Assembly: GCF_040712315.1 (NCBI RefSeq)
Contig: NC_134017.1
Location: forward strand, 960,001 to 1,024,000
Direction: 5' to 3'
Length of the DNA stretch: 64,000 nucleotides
Origin: Castanea sativa
Lineage: Eukaryota > Streptophyta > Magnoliopsida > Fagales > Fagaceae
Shown here piece after piece: positions 33,198 through 43,784 of the stretch. Every line of letters begins with the position of its first letter. The stretch's first letter is position 1. The translations under genes and the position numbers were made by a program. Below the pieces are notes generated by a model. The model was not told the origin of the DNA, did not search any database, and saw only the letters and a list, made by a program, of their open reading frames with translations.

Positions 33198-36046
33198 ATG
33201 GTAAGGAAATCAGTCATGGCAAGGCCAAGCTCTCTCTTCCTTGTCTTCTTTCTTCATGTAGTCCTCGTCTCAAGCTGTACTACTTCTACTGAGATTAGAT
33301 CCGAGCATTCAAGAAATCATGTTGCTTTGTTCATTTTCGGAGACTCTTTCTTTGATGCTGGCAACAACAATTACATCAACACCACAACCCTCGACCAAGC
33401 AAATTTCTGGCCTTATGGGGAAACTTATTTCAAGTTCCCAACTGGGAGGTTCTCTGATGGGCGTTTGATTTCAGATTTTATTGGTAAGTCGTAAGATTTG
33501 CAAATCTTTGTTTAGCTATATATATTTGTCTTTATCTTTTATGTTCGAATCTGTTTTGGTTAACAAACAAAGATTCTGTCTGCTTAATTCCTTGTCTTGT
33601 ATATATGTGAGTGACATATAAATATATTAATTTCATTGTAGCTGAATATGCAAAGTTGCCATTGATTACACCATTTTTACAACCTGGTTTTAATCAATAC
33701 TATTATGGAGTGAATTTTGCGTCTGCTGGTGCTGGTGCTCTAGTTGAAACCTTTCAAGGGGCGGTACGTGCATTTCACATCACAGAGAAATTAAGAAACA
33801 TGCTATGTATGCTTTCTTTGTCAATAGCATTTGCAAATTATGATGATAGTTTACATAACATTTTAGCCGGTAAAAATGGAGATATACCATTTTCAGCGAA
33901 AAATTTCAATAAAATACTCTATTTCTGAAACTATATTTTGAAACTTGATTTTCTCATAATCAAATTTCAATATAAAACTAAATTTTTAGAAAATTGAGTT
34001 TCAAAATAGGAGCATATTTCTAAATAGTTTCAAAAAGAAAACATTTTGCTGAAATTTTTTGCCGAAAGGATATATCCCTATTTTGCCCATTTTAGTCCAG
34101 TTGATTTAAAATGGTAATGTGTTTCACAAATACGACAAGCTAGCTAGCTTTTGATACATATGTGTAGTCAAGCACTTGAAGCCAAACGTTTCATGGGGCA
34201 TAGATGTTGACCTAAATCTGTGGCAACGTAAGCTTTTTGTTTATGCCAATTACCATTTTTACTTTTTTTGGCACCAAGTATGTTTGGGCCACAAGTTGTA
34301 AATGCAGTACTTGATTTGTCAAACGTCAAGTAAGGCCCAAAAGGTGATACATAATTTCAGTTTGACAACATCTATGTGAAAAATACACGTGTGGACCCAT
34401 AATAATACAATCTAAAGTACTAAAGTCAAGAAAAACAAACTGAGTCCACAAATTAACATAGACATGACAATCAGAGAATTCATATATGATATATGTTTGT
34501 ACTCGTTAAAAGCATCTCAGTAATTATGTGCATTTTTTTTTTTTTTTTTTGGTGTTAGGTGATTGATCTTAAAACCCAGCTAAAGTACTATAAGAAGGTA
34601 GGGACTTGGTTGAGAAGCAATTTAGGCAAAGTTGAAGCCGAAAGAACATTATCAAAAGCTGTGTACTTGTTTAGCATTGGAACCAATGATTACATGAGTG
34701 TTTTCGTAACCAATTCCACTGTATTGAACTCTTATTCCAAATCAGAATACGTGGGGATTGTGATTGGCAACTTAACAACCATTGTCAAAGTAAGTTGTAG
34801 CTACTCTCTATTTCTCTTTTTTTTCTTCATAGGAAAAAAAAAAAAATTAATAATGGAGATAGAAGAAATTTTTCTAAATTTTTTTATTATAAAGTTTGTT
34901 AATATGGTTTGTTGTGATTAGAGTACCATTATTCTCTATTTAGGTCTATTATTGACATCAGTATTATTATACACCAATAACGATAGGTCATACATTATTA
35001 CTAGTAGTGAAAAAGATGAAAAGTTGTCTCCAAAATTTATTTGAAAAAAAATAAATTTTGTGGTGTCAATCATTTCATGTAGTGAGAGAACTATTTTGGG
35101 TTATTGCAGGATATATATAAAAGAGGTGGTAGGAAATTTGGGTTCATCAATTTGCCACCCTTGGGCTGTGCTCCAGGCATCAGAATCATCAAAGCAGAAA
35201 ACAATGGTAGCTGCTTAGAAGAAGCTTCATCGCTTGTGAAATTGCACAATAAAGCTTTGTCCAAGCTCCTCCGGAAATTAGAGAAGCAGCTAAAGGGGTT
35301 CAAGTATTCATTGTACAACTTCAACATCAATCTCAGAAAAAGAATGAGTCATCCCTCAAAATATGGTATGTCTTTCAGGCACATAATCTCTTTCCTTTGG
35401 GTTCATCAAAAGTGGGCCTACCTATCATTGCTCTTTAATCTAATGTGGAAAATAGTCAGGCCCATGGTATATCAGAAACAAATGATGGAACTTTCTTTTT
35501 AGCACAAATAGATTTTTATGGGCCCAAGTGAAACTGGCCAGCCCTTATGTAATTGTGTGACAGACATCTAATTCTAGTTTGAGCAAAAAGAATCCCAAAC
35601 AATCTGGTCCTTAAAGAACTTGGATACCCAATAAGAAAGTGGCCGAAATAATCTCATGTTTAGACATTGCCAATACAATTTATATCACGTTGCTACCAAA
35701 GAAACGCAAAACAAAAAAGAAGGGAATTTGTTGTTTTCTTTTAAATAAACTTGTAAATTATTGAACAGAGATTTATTTATATATATATTTTTTTAATGAA
35801 GGTTTCGAGGAAGGTAAAGGAGCATGCTGTGGGTCTGGGCAGTTCAGAGGAGTGTTTAGCTGTGGAGGAAAAAGACTAGGGAAGGAATTCCAACTCTGTA
35901 AGAATCCCAATGAATATGTGTTTTGGGACTCATACCATCTCACACAAAGGGTGTACAAACAATTAGCAGATCAAATGTGGAATGGGGCAAGAAAACCCAA
36001 TAGTGTATGGCCCTACAATCTTAGGGACCTGTTCCAAGCTTTCTAA
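33198..36046 (+). CDS. GDSL esterase/lipase (SGNH hydrolase), secreted
   Basis: Five exons: 33198-33483, 33642-33763, 34559-34789, 35110-35365 and 35802-36046. All introns are GT-AG, giving 379 codons plus stop. A hydrophobic signal peptide (about residues 11-27) predicts entry to the secretory route and apoplast. The SGNH blocks are complete: FIFGDSFFDAGNN with nucleophile Ser50, NFASAGAGAL with Gly125, FSIGTNDY with Asn179, and WDSYHLTQ with Asp341 and His344. The family hydrolyses ester bonds of lipids, cutin precursors or small esters; the substrate cannot be told here. The sequence resembles the GLIP1-5 branch linked to defence in Arabidopsis. A second in-frame ATG (codon 7, ATGGCAAGG) could be the true start, because a TATAAATA motif at 33185-33192 lies only a few bases before the first. 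Intron 2 contains a MITE. Confidence 0.92.
33871..34084. mobile_element. Foldback MITE inside intron 2 of the GDSL gene
   Basis: The left half (GAGATATACCATTTTCAGCG then GAAAAATTTCA) is the inverted copy of the right half (TGAAATTTTTTGCCGAAAGG then ATATATCCC). The inner arms share TTTGAAACT..ATTTTC motifs with the element at 6181-6449. It does not affect the splice sites. Confidence 0.6.
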
Positions 36047-36270
36047 TTATTCTTACTTATCAATTTGATGTGCCCTATATAGTAGTACATAGCTTCTATT
36101 AGAGTAAAAGGCAAAGAAGCTATTCCTCTTTTTCTTTTTTTCTTTTTTTTTTCTTAGTAATATTTAATTTATCAAACTTACTTTTAATACTTTTGCTTCT
36201 CAAAAGGTGTTAATATAGAAGAAAAGACAATTTGAATTTTGCTTTTGGGAAAATTGACATCTTAGGGTTG
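36047..36270. other. 3' region of the GDSL gene
   Basis: Probable 3' UTR and flank, with T-rich runs near 36127-36155. No other feature was seen. Confidence 0.4.
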
Positions 36271-36527
36271 TGTTAACGGGCAACGAGCACTTTGCGGTGC
36301 CCGTTAACAGAAACTTGACTTTTTTTTTTGGGTATAATTTTGTCTTTTTCTGCAGCTCTATGTCATATTTTTCAGTGTTGGGTCAACTTTATAAAGAGGA
36401 AAAAAAAATATTAATTTAACCAAAAAGATTTGTTTTATGTCCTTTTCATTTATTTATTTAATTTTTTTATTAAATGTGACTTACTTTTCTACTACCTTAA
36501 CAAGCACCTATGCGGTGCTTATTAACA
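36271..36527. mobile_element. Short element bounded by two related hairpins
   Basis: At 36271-36309 TGTTAACGGGCA pairs perfectly with TGCCCGTTAACA over a 15-bp loop containing GCACTTTGCGGTG. At about 36497-36527 TTAACAAGCACC pairs with GGTGCTTATTAA. Both hairpins share GCGGTGC...TTAACA, so each end is both a direct and an inverted copy of the other. The ~190 bp between them is AT-rich and non-coding. It looks like a non-autonomous mobile element, but no target duplication was identified. Confidence 0.5.
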
Positions 36528-36703
36528 TTTGCTATAAAATAATTGGTATGAGTCTCTAGTTATCTACTTTTTCTAAGTCTACAAAGTCCTCAAGTTGTAA
36601 ACTTTTGGATTGTGTTTTGTGATTTTTGTCCATAATGTCAACAAGTCACAACTCACAAGTATGGCTATTTAGAGACCCAATTAACCAGACCCAACAAGTC
36701 ATA

Positions 36704-36831
36704 ACTTCCGGAGTACCATCAATGCGTATTCCCCTCTCTCACATAAATGGTGGGTTCCACCATAAATTTAATTAATGGAACCCACCATTTATGTGAGAGG
36801 AGAGAGTACGCATTTATGGTACTCTGAGAGT
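36704..36831. repeat. Near-perfect foldback hairpin (MITE or small-RNA precursor)
   Basis: CTCTCACATAAATGGTGGGT through TTCCA (36736-36759) is exactly complementary to the segment from about 36775 to 36798. Looser pairing extends outward so that GAGTACCATCAATGCG (36711-36726) pairs with CGCATTTATGGTACTC. The loop is only about 15 bp (CCATAAATTTAATTAA). The size and symmetry are those of a MITE; the strong stem could also be processed into siRNA or a miRNA-like product if transcribed. Confidence 0.7.
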
Positions 36832-37176
36832 ACCCAATAATTTTTCCTCAGAATGGCATATGTCACAATGCCACCAAGCCCAAATTTTCCTTTTACGTCG
36901 GCAATAATATGACATTGCCATCAAATCAAAAATTATTATTTCAATGGAAGGGAAAAGTGAAAAAAATTAAAATAATAATTCATATAAATTAACTCATACA
37001 TCCTTATTAAAAAATTATTTCAATTAAAAAAAAATCACACCAAGTTTATTAAAAAAAAATTATGCCCTGTTTTCTTTTTTATTTTAAAAAAACAAATAAA
37101 CGGAAAGGTAGCATTTATGTATAAACTAAAATAAAACAGAAAACCCAAAAATGGCACAAAGGTAGCAACTAACATA
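36832..37176. other. Short AT-rich spacer
   Basis: A and T runs only. No gene or element termini were seen. Confidence 0.45.
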
Positions 37177-37181
37177 GTCAG

Positions 37182-37877
37182 TGTGGGGAGTAAAAGGGCC
37201 CAAATGGGCATATGGGCCTTTGGGCTGGAACATGGAGGGCCGACCTGCTCTAGGATTAAACTCTATGAGTCGGCCCATACGCCAAGGGTCAGAGGATACA
37301 GCCGAGGACGAGCTTCTCCTCGGAAAGGCTCTAGAGAATTCGAAGTTTCATTATGAAGGTCAAAGCACAACTTTGGAAAGACCAGTGGTTAAAAGGGGAT
37401 ATCCTGAATCTTCTAGACGCACCAGTGTTAAAGAAAATATCAAGAATAAAGGCTGCCACCTCCGCATTAAAGGCTCTGCACCTACCTCCCTGGCCGCATT
37501 AATGGGGAGGTGACCCCTGAACAGTGAGGTGGAAACTTCTGGTCACTGTTCAAAAAGTATCAGGGAAGGAAGTATAAAAAGGGGGTAAAGGCAAAAGAAA
37601 AAGGGGGGATCGAAAAACAAAGAAAGAAATTAAGAAATTGTAATCTTGAAAGAAGAAAGAGAAATAATAAAGAAGTAGTCCTCGGCTCAGATCCGAGGAG
37701 ATTCATTTGCAACTATCATTTGTTTTTCACCTGTATTTACTTCTAAAAGCCTGTTATCAAGCTCCCAGTACTTCTAACCTAGGTTCTAAGCCCACGCTCT
37801 ACAAATTTTATTGTTCAATGCTCATTGGGCCTGAGCCCATAATCTTCTTTGGGTCAAGGTGCAATTGTGCACTTACA
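37182..37877 (+). mobile_element. Solo LTR with GTCAG target duplication
   Basis: A 696-bp unit starting TGTGGGGAG and ending GTGCACTTACA, flanked by GTCAG at 37177-37181 and 37878-37882. It has a TATA box (TATAAAAAG, 37573-37581) and an AATAAAG motif near 37665, as an LTR should. Motifs such as GCCGAGGACGAGCTTCTCC and TCCTCGGCTC occur in plant Ty3/gypsy LTRs. No internal retrotransposon sequence lies on either side, so it arose by LTR-LTR recombination. Confidence 0.88.
37573..37581 (+). promoter_or_regulatory. TATA box of the solo LTR
   Basis: TATAAAAAG in a purine-rich setting about two-thirds into the LTR. It is followed about 90 bp later by an AATAAAG-like signal, the usual U3-R arrangement. 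It could in principle drive read-through transcription to the right. Confidence 0.55.
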
Positions 37878-37882
37878 GTCAG

Positions 37883-38823
37883 CATGTAACAAAAAGGTAA
37901 AAAAAGTTAAAAAACTAGAGATAGAAGAAGCTTGACATGAGGGTTTTTGTCCTAATATTTTTGCATACTTTTCTTTCTCATTTTCTCTTGAATTTGGGGA
38001 GATTATGTTTTGATGGCTCAAGAAGAAAACTCCTAAACTCCACCAAAATTTTCTCCATTTTCCACCCTCAACTAAATAACCACAAACTCCATTTTCTCCC
38101 TACTTTTCTCTCCTCTATTTTTCATACCTCCAATAATCATTCTAACTAAACGGAGTCTAAATGACAAAGAAGTTACTCCTATTCTTTTTGCCTCTAGTAT
38201 TTAATTTTTCAAACTTGCCATTAGTGTATTTTTTTTTTCTCAAAAGGCACTATAAAATAAGGAAAGATAATTTGATTTTTGCTTATGAGGAAGGAACACT
38301 AACATAAATTAAAATAATTGATATAATAAGTAATAAGCACTTTTTATTTCTCTCTCAATTTACTGGTTAGCAAAATTGCCGACTTTTCATTTATGTTTTA
38401 GGCATAATGTCAACAAAATCACAATTAAAAGCATCTCACTATTAATCGGACTTGCCTAATATGGTGTAACTTTAAACGATATTACACCACTGAATAGCTT
38501 ATTATTAGTTGTGAATTTTGACAAATCTACCGTTGGATAATATTATATTCATATAATCTCTATGCTTGCAAAATTTCACAGTGATCAAAGATTAATAGTC
38601 ATATGATCAATCAATTGTTTAAATTTATGTTATTGAAGTTTAAAATGATTCATAAGAGATGAGTTTATGGATCACATGGTAAATAACATCCGATTGACAT
38701 GAAAATTAGCATGTATGTTAAGCACATATAGAACATGTAATTCAATGGTGTGATTCTTAAAATATGAATTTAATAACAAGTTATTAGGTGGTTTAATATT
38801 GTTTAGAGATGTAACTTAAATCT

Positions 38824-38825
<2 letters not shown>
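37883..38825. other. Intergenic DNA
   Basis: No gene recognised. Segment 37930-38160 has the look of a decayed repeat ending CTAACTAAACGGAGTCTAA, but its other end was not found. Confidence 0.4.
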
Positions 38826-38881
<56 letters not shown>

Positions 38882-38882
38882 G
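38824..38882. repeat. Compound (CT)n(TA)n microsatellite
   Basis: About 20 CT units followed by about 8 TA units. It lies just upstream of the SINE at 38937. Confidence 0.9.
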
Positions 38883-38936
38883 TATATAGTTCTCTCTCCC
38901 TTTCTCTTATTTCTCTTAGAAGTAAGAATCAAATGT

Positions 38937-39088
38937 GAGTATCAGTTAACTCAACTGGTAAACTTTTTAATAGTTGTATAAGAAATTTGAGGTTCAATCT
39001 CCGCCTATACCAAAAACTGATTGAATTCTTATTTTGATGATAAAAAGTTATTATGCCACTTAATGAAACTTTCTAAAAAAAAAAAAAA
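38937..39088 (+). mobile_element. tRNA-derived SINE with poly(A) tail
   Basis: Begins GAGTATCAGTTAACTCAACT, where AGTTAACTCAACTGGTA resembles a polymerase III A box. TGAGGTTCAATCTCC near 38990 is a good B box. The unit ends in a 15-bp A run at 39075-39088. CAAATGT before and CAAAAATGT after are a likely imperfect target duplication. It belongs to a different family from the SINEs at 11080 and 28490. Confidence 0.65.
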
Positions 39089-39690
39089 ACCAAAAATGTC
39101 AAGTCTAGCTTGCCCAAATTTTCTCTTTTCCCAAAGCCAAGACTCAAGAGCCTCGAAGACCGCTGTTCCTTTTCCATTGATGGAGATAATGCGACAATGC
39201 ATGCCACCAAGGCCATATCTTTGTCTCCTTTTCATAATTTTATTGTAAAAGTTTTGGTGACAAAAACTAAATAATTGATTAATATATAGTTTTAGAATTC
39301 TCAAATAGTATAACAGCGTTTTTTTTGTCCCTTTTTAGTTTTTTTTTTTTTTTTTGAGAAGATACTTAGTTAATAGAACTACAGAATTTTCAATTTTAAA
39401 CTTTAAAAGTACCCTAACATGTTTGTTTATTTAAAATAAAACCAGAACTGAATTTTTTTAAACGACAAATTAGATGACTTTATTACTTTATACTTTATAT
39501 CACTAATTTATACTATTTATCTTTTTTTTTGGGGGTTAAATATACCATTTATCTTAATACTACTAAGAAATGTATAAAAAAAATAAGAATACTCCGTTCC
39601 ATGAGACTGCTTATTGTTCCCACCGATACCAAATTAATTGATTTTAAAAATAGTATTTAAGAAAATATATGAATGGTGAATACCTTTTTA
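39089..39690. other. Intergenic DNA
   Basis: Simple AT-rich DNA with long T runs. No gene was recognised. Confidence 0.45.
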
Positions 39691-40202
39691 GAGCACCTCC
39701 AATAGTCTTTCTAAATTTTTGTATTGTTTGGAGAATGAATAATGATTTTTTTTCTTTTACTTATTCACTTTTTCAAATATACTTTTCAACAGACTCTTCA
39801 TCTTTTTCTCTATTCTATTAAAATATTATTTCTTTATTCTTTTTTTAATATTTCTTCATTCATCTATATTTTTTAAATTCCAAACAATATTAACAATTAT
39901 ATTTCTTTTAATGAGAAATGTTGCGTCTATAACATTTTTTCACAAGACTTTCACAACAAAATCTTATATGGTAAGTTGTGTAACTAGTTCTAATTTGAAC
40001 TCACCATTTAAATTATTTTTTTACTCACCAATATCAACTAATAACAATCTGTTACTTAAAATTTATTGTGAAAGTATTGTGAGAATATCGTAGTAATGTT
40101 ACTCAATTTTGATTTCTTATTCCTTATATTATTTTTCCTTTCTTTCTTTAGTTTTTTTTTTTTTTCATCCATACGTTTTTTTTTCTTCTTGTTTTTGCTC
40201 CT

Positions 40203-40237
<35 letters not shown>

Positions 40238-40793
40238 CCCTAAATCTATCTTCACTCTGTGTTTAACTTTTTGTTTTTCTAGTTATCTCAAGAACATATC
40301 TCCACTTCTCCCTCTCTCTTTCGTTCTCTTTCTCTTACACACACACACATACACAAATTTCTCTCCCTCTACATGTTTTTTTTTTGTTTTGTTTTGTTTT
40401 GGTTCTGGTATGATTAGTTTTATTTTATTGTTCAGATTTCATTAGGCTTATGAGAAAGATTGTTTTGTGTTTCAAATCTTTCGATTGGGTTTTTGTTTTG
40501 ATTGTGGTATGTTTTAGATTGTAACCGTTGAGATAGAGAAGCACGAGAGAGTGAAGAACGAAAGAGAAAAGGGATGAGAGAGAAAGAATTATTTTTTTAT
40601 TCAACCGGGTATTATTTTAAGCGTGAATATTGTTTAGATGTGCTACAATATTTGCTACAGTACTCTCCATGTTAAGAGAGCTACTGTAGCTAATCTAAAA
40701 AAAAAAAAAGGAGATGGAGAGGCGGTTGGAGGGGTTTTTTTTTGTGTGTTTGCTCTCCATAATTGGCTTTAGAGAGCCTATTGGAGATGCTTT
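39691..40793. mobile_element. Non-autonomous DNA transposon with GAGCACCTCCAATAG inverted ends
   Basis: The left end GAGCACCTCCAATAGTCTTT matches the complement of the right end, GAAAGCATCTCCAATAGGC, and both continue with CTCTCTAAA/TTCTAAA. About 1.1 kb apart. The interior is T-rich, with CA microsatellites near 40204-40234 and 40338-40350, and has no transposase. A GAGCATCTCCAA end is common in plant miniature transposons. It contains the smaller foldback at 39913-40106. Confidence 0.6.
39913..40106. mobile_element. Foldback MITE nested in the larger transposon
   Basis: TGTTGCGTCTATAACATTTT then TTTCACAAGACTTTCACAA on the left is inverted on the right (TTGTGAAAGTATTGTGAGAA then TATCGTAGTAATGTTA). 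Around 190 bp, non-coding. Weak relatives occur near 19515-19640. Confidence 0.6.
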
Positions 40794-41060
40794 CAGATGA
40801 CTAAAACTTGCCATTAGTGTTTTTGCTTCTCAAAAGGCACTAGAAAATGAGCAAAGACTTTAAGGCCAAGGGTCATGATATATCTTCTTTAAGGATGAGT
40901 TCATCATAGGGACTAATTAGTAATTAACAATCATTATTTAAAGTTATATCTTGGATAAGAATCTTATTTGGAAATATAATAATATAATGTCACATTTTTT
41001 TAATACTCCCTTGTCTTAATTTATTTGTCCTGTTTTAAAAATCAAACTTTTTAAGAGAGT
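40794..41060. other. Intergenic DNA with a truncated Stowaway-like end
   Basis: TACTCCCTTGTCTTAATTTA then TTTGTCCTG (about 41003-41032) resembles one terminus of Stowaway MITEs. No matching other end was found, so it is a fragment. Confidence 0.35.
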
Positions 41061-41083
41061 ATTATTTATTGTCTTGTTTCCTG

Positions 41084-41092
41084 TATAAAAAG
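41084..41092 (+). promoter_or_regulatory. Candidate TATA box of an orphan gene start
   Basis: TATAAAAAG at about 170 bp before an ATG (41257). The DNA between is less AT-rich than its surroundings and reads like a 5' UTR (CCCTCAACCCGC, CTCCCGCCATTTTTCCCC). Confidence 0.45.
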
Positions 41093-41256
41093 GTGTAAGT
41101 TTCTAGAACTACCCTCAACCCGCAAATTACTCCCGCCATTTTTCCCCTCAGAATCCAAAAACACACTCCTGAACAAAACAGTTCAAGAAGAAATTTGGAC
41201 TTTCTTTTACAACTCCCCTCCATCCTTGAAATTTTCAATATTTTCAATCACAACTG

Positions 41257-41324
41257 ATGGATCCATCCAGCTCAATCCCTTCAAATCGTCCATGGATGAC
41301 CATTGAAAGCCCAATGGAGGCCAG
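41257..41324 (+). CDS. Possible orphan first exon of an unknown gene
   Basis: An ATG starts 22 codons of non-repetitive composition (MDPSSSIPSNRPWMTIESPM then EA), ending GAGGCCAG before GTATATC, a good plant splice donor. The TATA box and UTR-like leader upstream support a real promoter-proximal exon. No further exon was found; 540 bp downstream the DNA becomes a gypsy retrotransposon fragment that may have replaced the rest of the gene. I do not recognise the peptide. It could also be a first exon whose gene was lost by deletion, or chance. Confidence 0.35.
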
Positions 41325-41864
41325 GTATATCAGCTATCTTACTCTCTCTCTAGCCTTTGTTCTTTGTCTATTGTCTACTAGTTTCTTCCTTTTTTCTTCT
41401 TCTTCTTCTTCTTCTTCTTCATGTTTTTGTCGTTTTTTTTTTTTTTTTTTTCCGTTTCTTTATTTCATACCTATGCTTGATATTAGATTTTTTGTTGTTT
41501 TGCAATTTCACTACTACAAATTTTTTTAATAATTGTTCAAGAAAGGTTGTGTTTTTTTTTGTGCTACCCTTTGCCTACAAGTTGTTTGATAATTGTTCAA
41601 GATAAGAAACAGAGCAGAGAAACAAGATAATTGTATTGGTTTGTTAATGGAATTCTTTACAAGTTTTGGCAATTGGGACCCATTTACGTATTGTTGATTT
41701 TTAAAATTCTTAGTCTTTACTTTGTGTTTGCCCCACTATGTTTATAATTAAAAGGCCAATGCCTAGTTACTAATTCTCATTACCCTTTTATTTTCACTCA
41801 AATGATATTTTCAGTTTTCTGCCCCTAGAAAAGAATACTATGTAAGAATTATTCAAAGTTGACA

Positions 41865-43740
41865 GATAGGTAGTAGGTAGATGTTATTGCCTTCCAATTA
41901 TTCAAAGTTGGTCGTCCAATGATAGCGTTGTAGGAAGATGAACAATCTACGACGAGAAAATTTACTTCTTTGGCTATTTGCTATGGATACGCTCCTACCA
42001 CGACGGGTAGAGCTATAGTGTCCACCGGTTGTATCTTCATTCCTCCAAATCCTACTAAGGGCGAGTTCACTGGACGAAATTGATCTCCTCCGAGCCTCAT
42101 TTGCTAGAAGGTAGGGTAATATAGGATGTTTGCTGAACTCCCATTATCTATAAACACCCTTCTAGTTGTGTAGTCTACAATGAGCAAAGTTATGACGATC
42201 CCATCATCATGTGGATGATAAACCCTTCCAGCATCTTCGTCTGTGAAAGTAATGGCCTGCTCATCTGCCCCTTTTATCCTTGGTGGTCGTCCAGAGAGTT
42301 GGATGTTTTGCACCACCTTTAGATAGGTCTTCATTGACTTGGAAAATTGTCCTGCTGAAGTTCCTTCTACAATAACTCTTGTTTCTCCAAGTGGGGGCTG
42401 TGATGACTCTTCTATCTTTCCTTTTAACTTCTCGTCCTTATGATCTCGCCCAAGAAAATTTCTCAACTTTTCCTGTTTAAAGAGATTCTCTATCTGCTGC
42501 TTCAAGTCATAACACTCGTCAGTGTCATGCCCATGATCTTTATGGAAGCGGCAATACTTATTCTTATTGCGCTTGTTAGGATCTCCCTTCATCTTCTCTA
42601 GCCATTTCAAGGATGGGACATCTTTAATCTGCATTAGCACTTAATTGAGTGGAACGTTCAAGGGTGTGTAATGCTGACCTCTTCCTAAAGACAAACTTGC
42701 CTTCCTATTCTCTCTATCCTTCTTCTCTCCTGTTCAGGCCTTCTTTGGACAAGGGCCTTACTTAGGATGATGTGGGAGGTCTGCTTCCATTCGCTCTGCT
42801 CTTTTCCTCTTCTTGGCAATGATCGCATCTTCCGCATTCATGAAGCTTTAGGTTGAATGGACGAGTTCGGCCATGGTCTATGGTTCTTGATCATAGAGCT
42901 TGTGGATGAATAAATCTGAACTAACTCTATTGTGGAAGGCTGCTAATAGTAGCTTATCATTTATCTCGTCTACTGTCAGGGCTTCCTTGTTGAAGCGAGT
43001 GATGAAGGACTGCAAGCTCTCATTATCTCCTTGCTCTATAGTCAGTAAGCTGGACGAGGAGCGTTTAGGCCTTGAAAGATCAACAGTGTTCAAAGGTATT
43101 TTACTAAAACACACTCGTGCTAGCCCCTTAAAGGTGGTTAGGAAGGCCCTACACATTATTTCATCTGGAATTCCTTGAAGGTGCATGTGGTCTTGAAGGT
43201 TGCAATGTGGTCACATGGGTCTCGTGTTTCATCATACAAATCCAATGAAGGCATCTTAAACTTGGAAGGTAAAGGATAACTATTGATGGAAGTTATGAAA
43301 GGGGAATCGGTTCGATGAACTAAATCATCTACGTGATTCGTCCTTCTTATATTCTCCCTCATCTCATCCAAAACCCTTCTCATTTGATCCATTTCCCTTT
43401 CCAAGTGTGGCACCCTACTCAATGCTGTCCCCCTTTAGTGATTCTCGCGTTCAACATTTTCTCCTTCTCTAACTTCTTGACTTTGAGCCTGCCCTTCCAC
43501 ACACCTTTCATGACGTTGCCTTCTTTGGTTGATCTCTTGAGTCAACTCCTAATTCTAATGGGTTAGCTCTGCCATGGCGGCTGCCATAGACTGGATTTGT
43601 TTGACGGAAGGCGGTTGCATAACAGGTGTTGACTTGTGAGCACGGTTGGGGTGGCTGGAAGCGTTCGCACTCTCCTAGTGGCTTGGACTAGTGGCCATTG
43701 ACCTTGTCCGGACCATACAGCCTTTTGTAAAAGAAAGATA
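41865..43740 (-). pseudogene. Gypsy gag-protease pseudogene
   Basis: Gag is seen in pieces in shifting frames: PSLDLYDETRDPCDHIATFK (about 43230), then FKGLARVCFSKIP, then VDEINDKLLLAAF (42950). The knuckle-like block YCRFHKDHGHDTDECYDLKQ follows (42540). The protease part has RVFIDNGSSANILYY (42130-42180; active site DNGS in place of DxGS/T) and continues leftwards as [10 protein letters not shown] near 41905. The frame includes stops, among them one right after YYPTF. Sequence similarity ends about 41865, where the element was cut. Confidence 0.8.
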
Positions 43741-43766
43741 ACTTTCAAAACAAAAATTTAATCTTC

Positions 43767-43783
43767 CCTACAGACGACGCCAA
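43767..43783 (-). other. Primer binding site of the gypsy element
   Basis: Minus-strand TGGCGTCGTCTGTAGGG lies immediately inside the LTR. TGGCGCCGTCTGTGGG is the common form in plant Tat-type elements. Confidence 0.7.
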
Positions 43784-43784
43784 C

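Noticed and set aside
37181..37513. 110-codon protein frame
   Set aside because: Lies wholly inside a solo LTR between perfect target duplications; no domain.
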